Below, piece by piece: positions 4,954 to 5,179 of a DNA stretch of 5,179 nt (the first letter of the stretch is position 1; the number at the start of each line of letters is the position of its first letter). The notes under the pieces were generated by a model. The model was not told the DNA's origin. It made no database searches and saw only the letters and a list, made by a program, of their open reading frames with translations. The position numbers and the translations under genes are program-made. Source of the DNA: JAZSQZ01 sp045538175 (GTDB lineage: Bacteria; Bacillota; Clostridia; Christensenellales; UBA1242); assembly GCA_045538175.1 (NCBI GenBank), contig JAZSQZ010000017.1, positions 1 to 5,179 of the forward strand, written 5' to 3'.

Positions 4954-5179
4954 TGATTTGGAAAGAAGTATTAGATATAATTTTAGTTGTTGGTTTATTC
5001 GGCACTCTATTTAATTTGTTTGTAGGCGCCGAAATGGAAACCAGCGGTATCAAAGAAAGATATGTTTTTATTGTAATGGGTCTTTTATATGTTTTGGAAA
5101 TTATCGGCTGCCATTATATGATTAAATGTGACAAAGAGGACGCAGAAGAAAGACGAAGAACTGCTTATGTTATTCATAT
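4953..5179 (+). CDS. two-helix membrane protein, 3' end outside window
   Basis: An ATG at 4953, overlapping the preceding stop as TAATG, opens a frame with no stop before the window ends (75 full codons seen). Residues 6-25 (VLDIILVVGLFGTLFNLFVG) and about 37-57 are hydrophobic enough to span the membrane, joined by a short charged loop. The second segment is followed by a strongly charged tail (KEDAEERRR, 61-69). I recognise no family. The small size so far and two helices would fit a phage membrane protein such as a holin-like or inner-membrane modifier, but nothing specific supports that. The good reading frame and the repeat of the TAATG junction argue that it is real. Confidence 0.65.
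   Translation, partial: MIWKEVLDIILVVGLFGTLFNLFVGAEMETSGIKERYVFIVMGLLYVLEIIGCHYMIKCDKEDAEERRRTAYVIH

Noticed and set aside
1..5179. CRISPR array, tRNA, rRNA or insertion sequence
   Set aside because: No regular repeat-spacer pattern, cloverleaf, conserved rRNA segment, transposase or terminal inverted repeats were seen on either strand.

Overview
The window looks like a piece of a bacteriophage genome, probably a large one, or another mobile accessory region, in a Gram-negative-like bacterium. The evidence is ten short, tightly packed genes all on the + strand, five of them joined to the next gene by start/stop overlaps of 1 to 8 bases, with many small proteins of no recognisable family. Base composition is AT-rich, ribosome binding sites are AAAGGA or AAGGAG, and three near-identical sigma70-type promoters (TTGACA, 17 bp, TATATT or TAATTT) are present. 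The -35 elements argue against a Bacteroidota-type host. A Fibrobacter-like or other gut host is possible but unproven, and no virion or replication gene is present to settle phage versus chromosome.

Layout. Unit 1 (promoter at 18-46, gene 79-1476, hairpin terminator 1497-1527) is a single gene, nicotinate phosphoribosyltransferase (pncB). Unit 2 (promoter 1565-1593) carries a stand-alone Nudix hydrolase (1623-2063), three unknown small proteins (2063-2299, 2301-2612, 2625-3020) and a possible 20-residue hydrophobic peptide (3020-3082). It ends at a hairpin terminator (3122-3155). Unit 3 starts inside that terminator: its -35 box lies in the terminator loop (promoter 3135-3163). It carries a small unknown protein (3196-3489), a NadD-like adenylyltransferase fused to a Nudix domain (3486-4583), an unknown 125-residue protein (4576-4953) and a two-helix membrane protein that runs off the window (4953-5179).

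How the genes fit together. PncB makes nicotinate mononucleotide (NaMN) from nicotinate and PRPP. The NadD-like head of the fusion would convert NaMN and ATP to deamido-NAD, and the host NAD synthetase would finish NAD+. The two Nudix activities could remove ADP-ribose or other nucleotide diphosphates. This is a deamido (Preiss-Handler) counterpart of the nicotinamide-based NadV/NatV scavenging known from phage KVP40 and of phage pathways that rebuild NAD+ after defence systems destroy it. The link to anti-defence is inference.

Regulation. The three promoters share spacing and leader length, and two of them are preceded by TGTAAA/TTTACA half-sites spaced exactly 12 bp apart (four in a row before unit 3). 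The first promoter has at least one such half-site at the window edge. This suggests a shared regulator or a recurring RNA/DNA hairpin.
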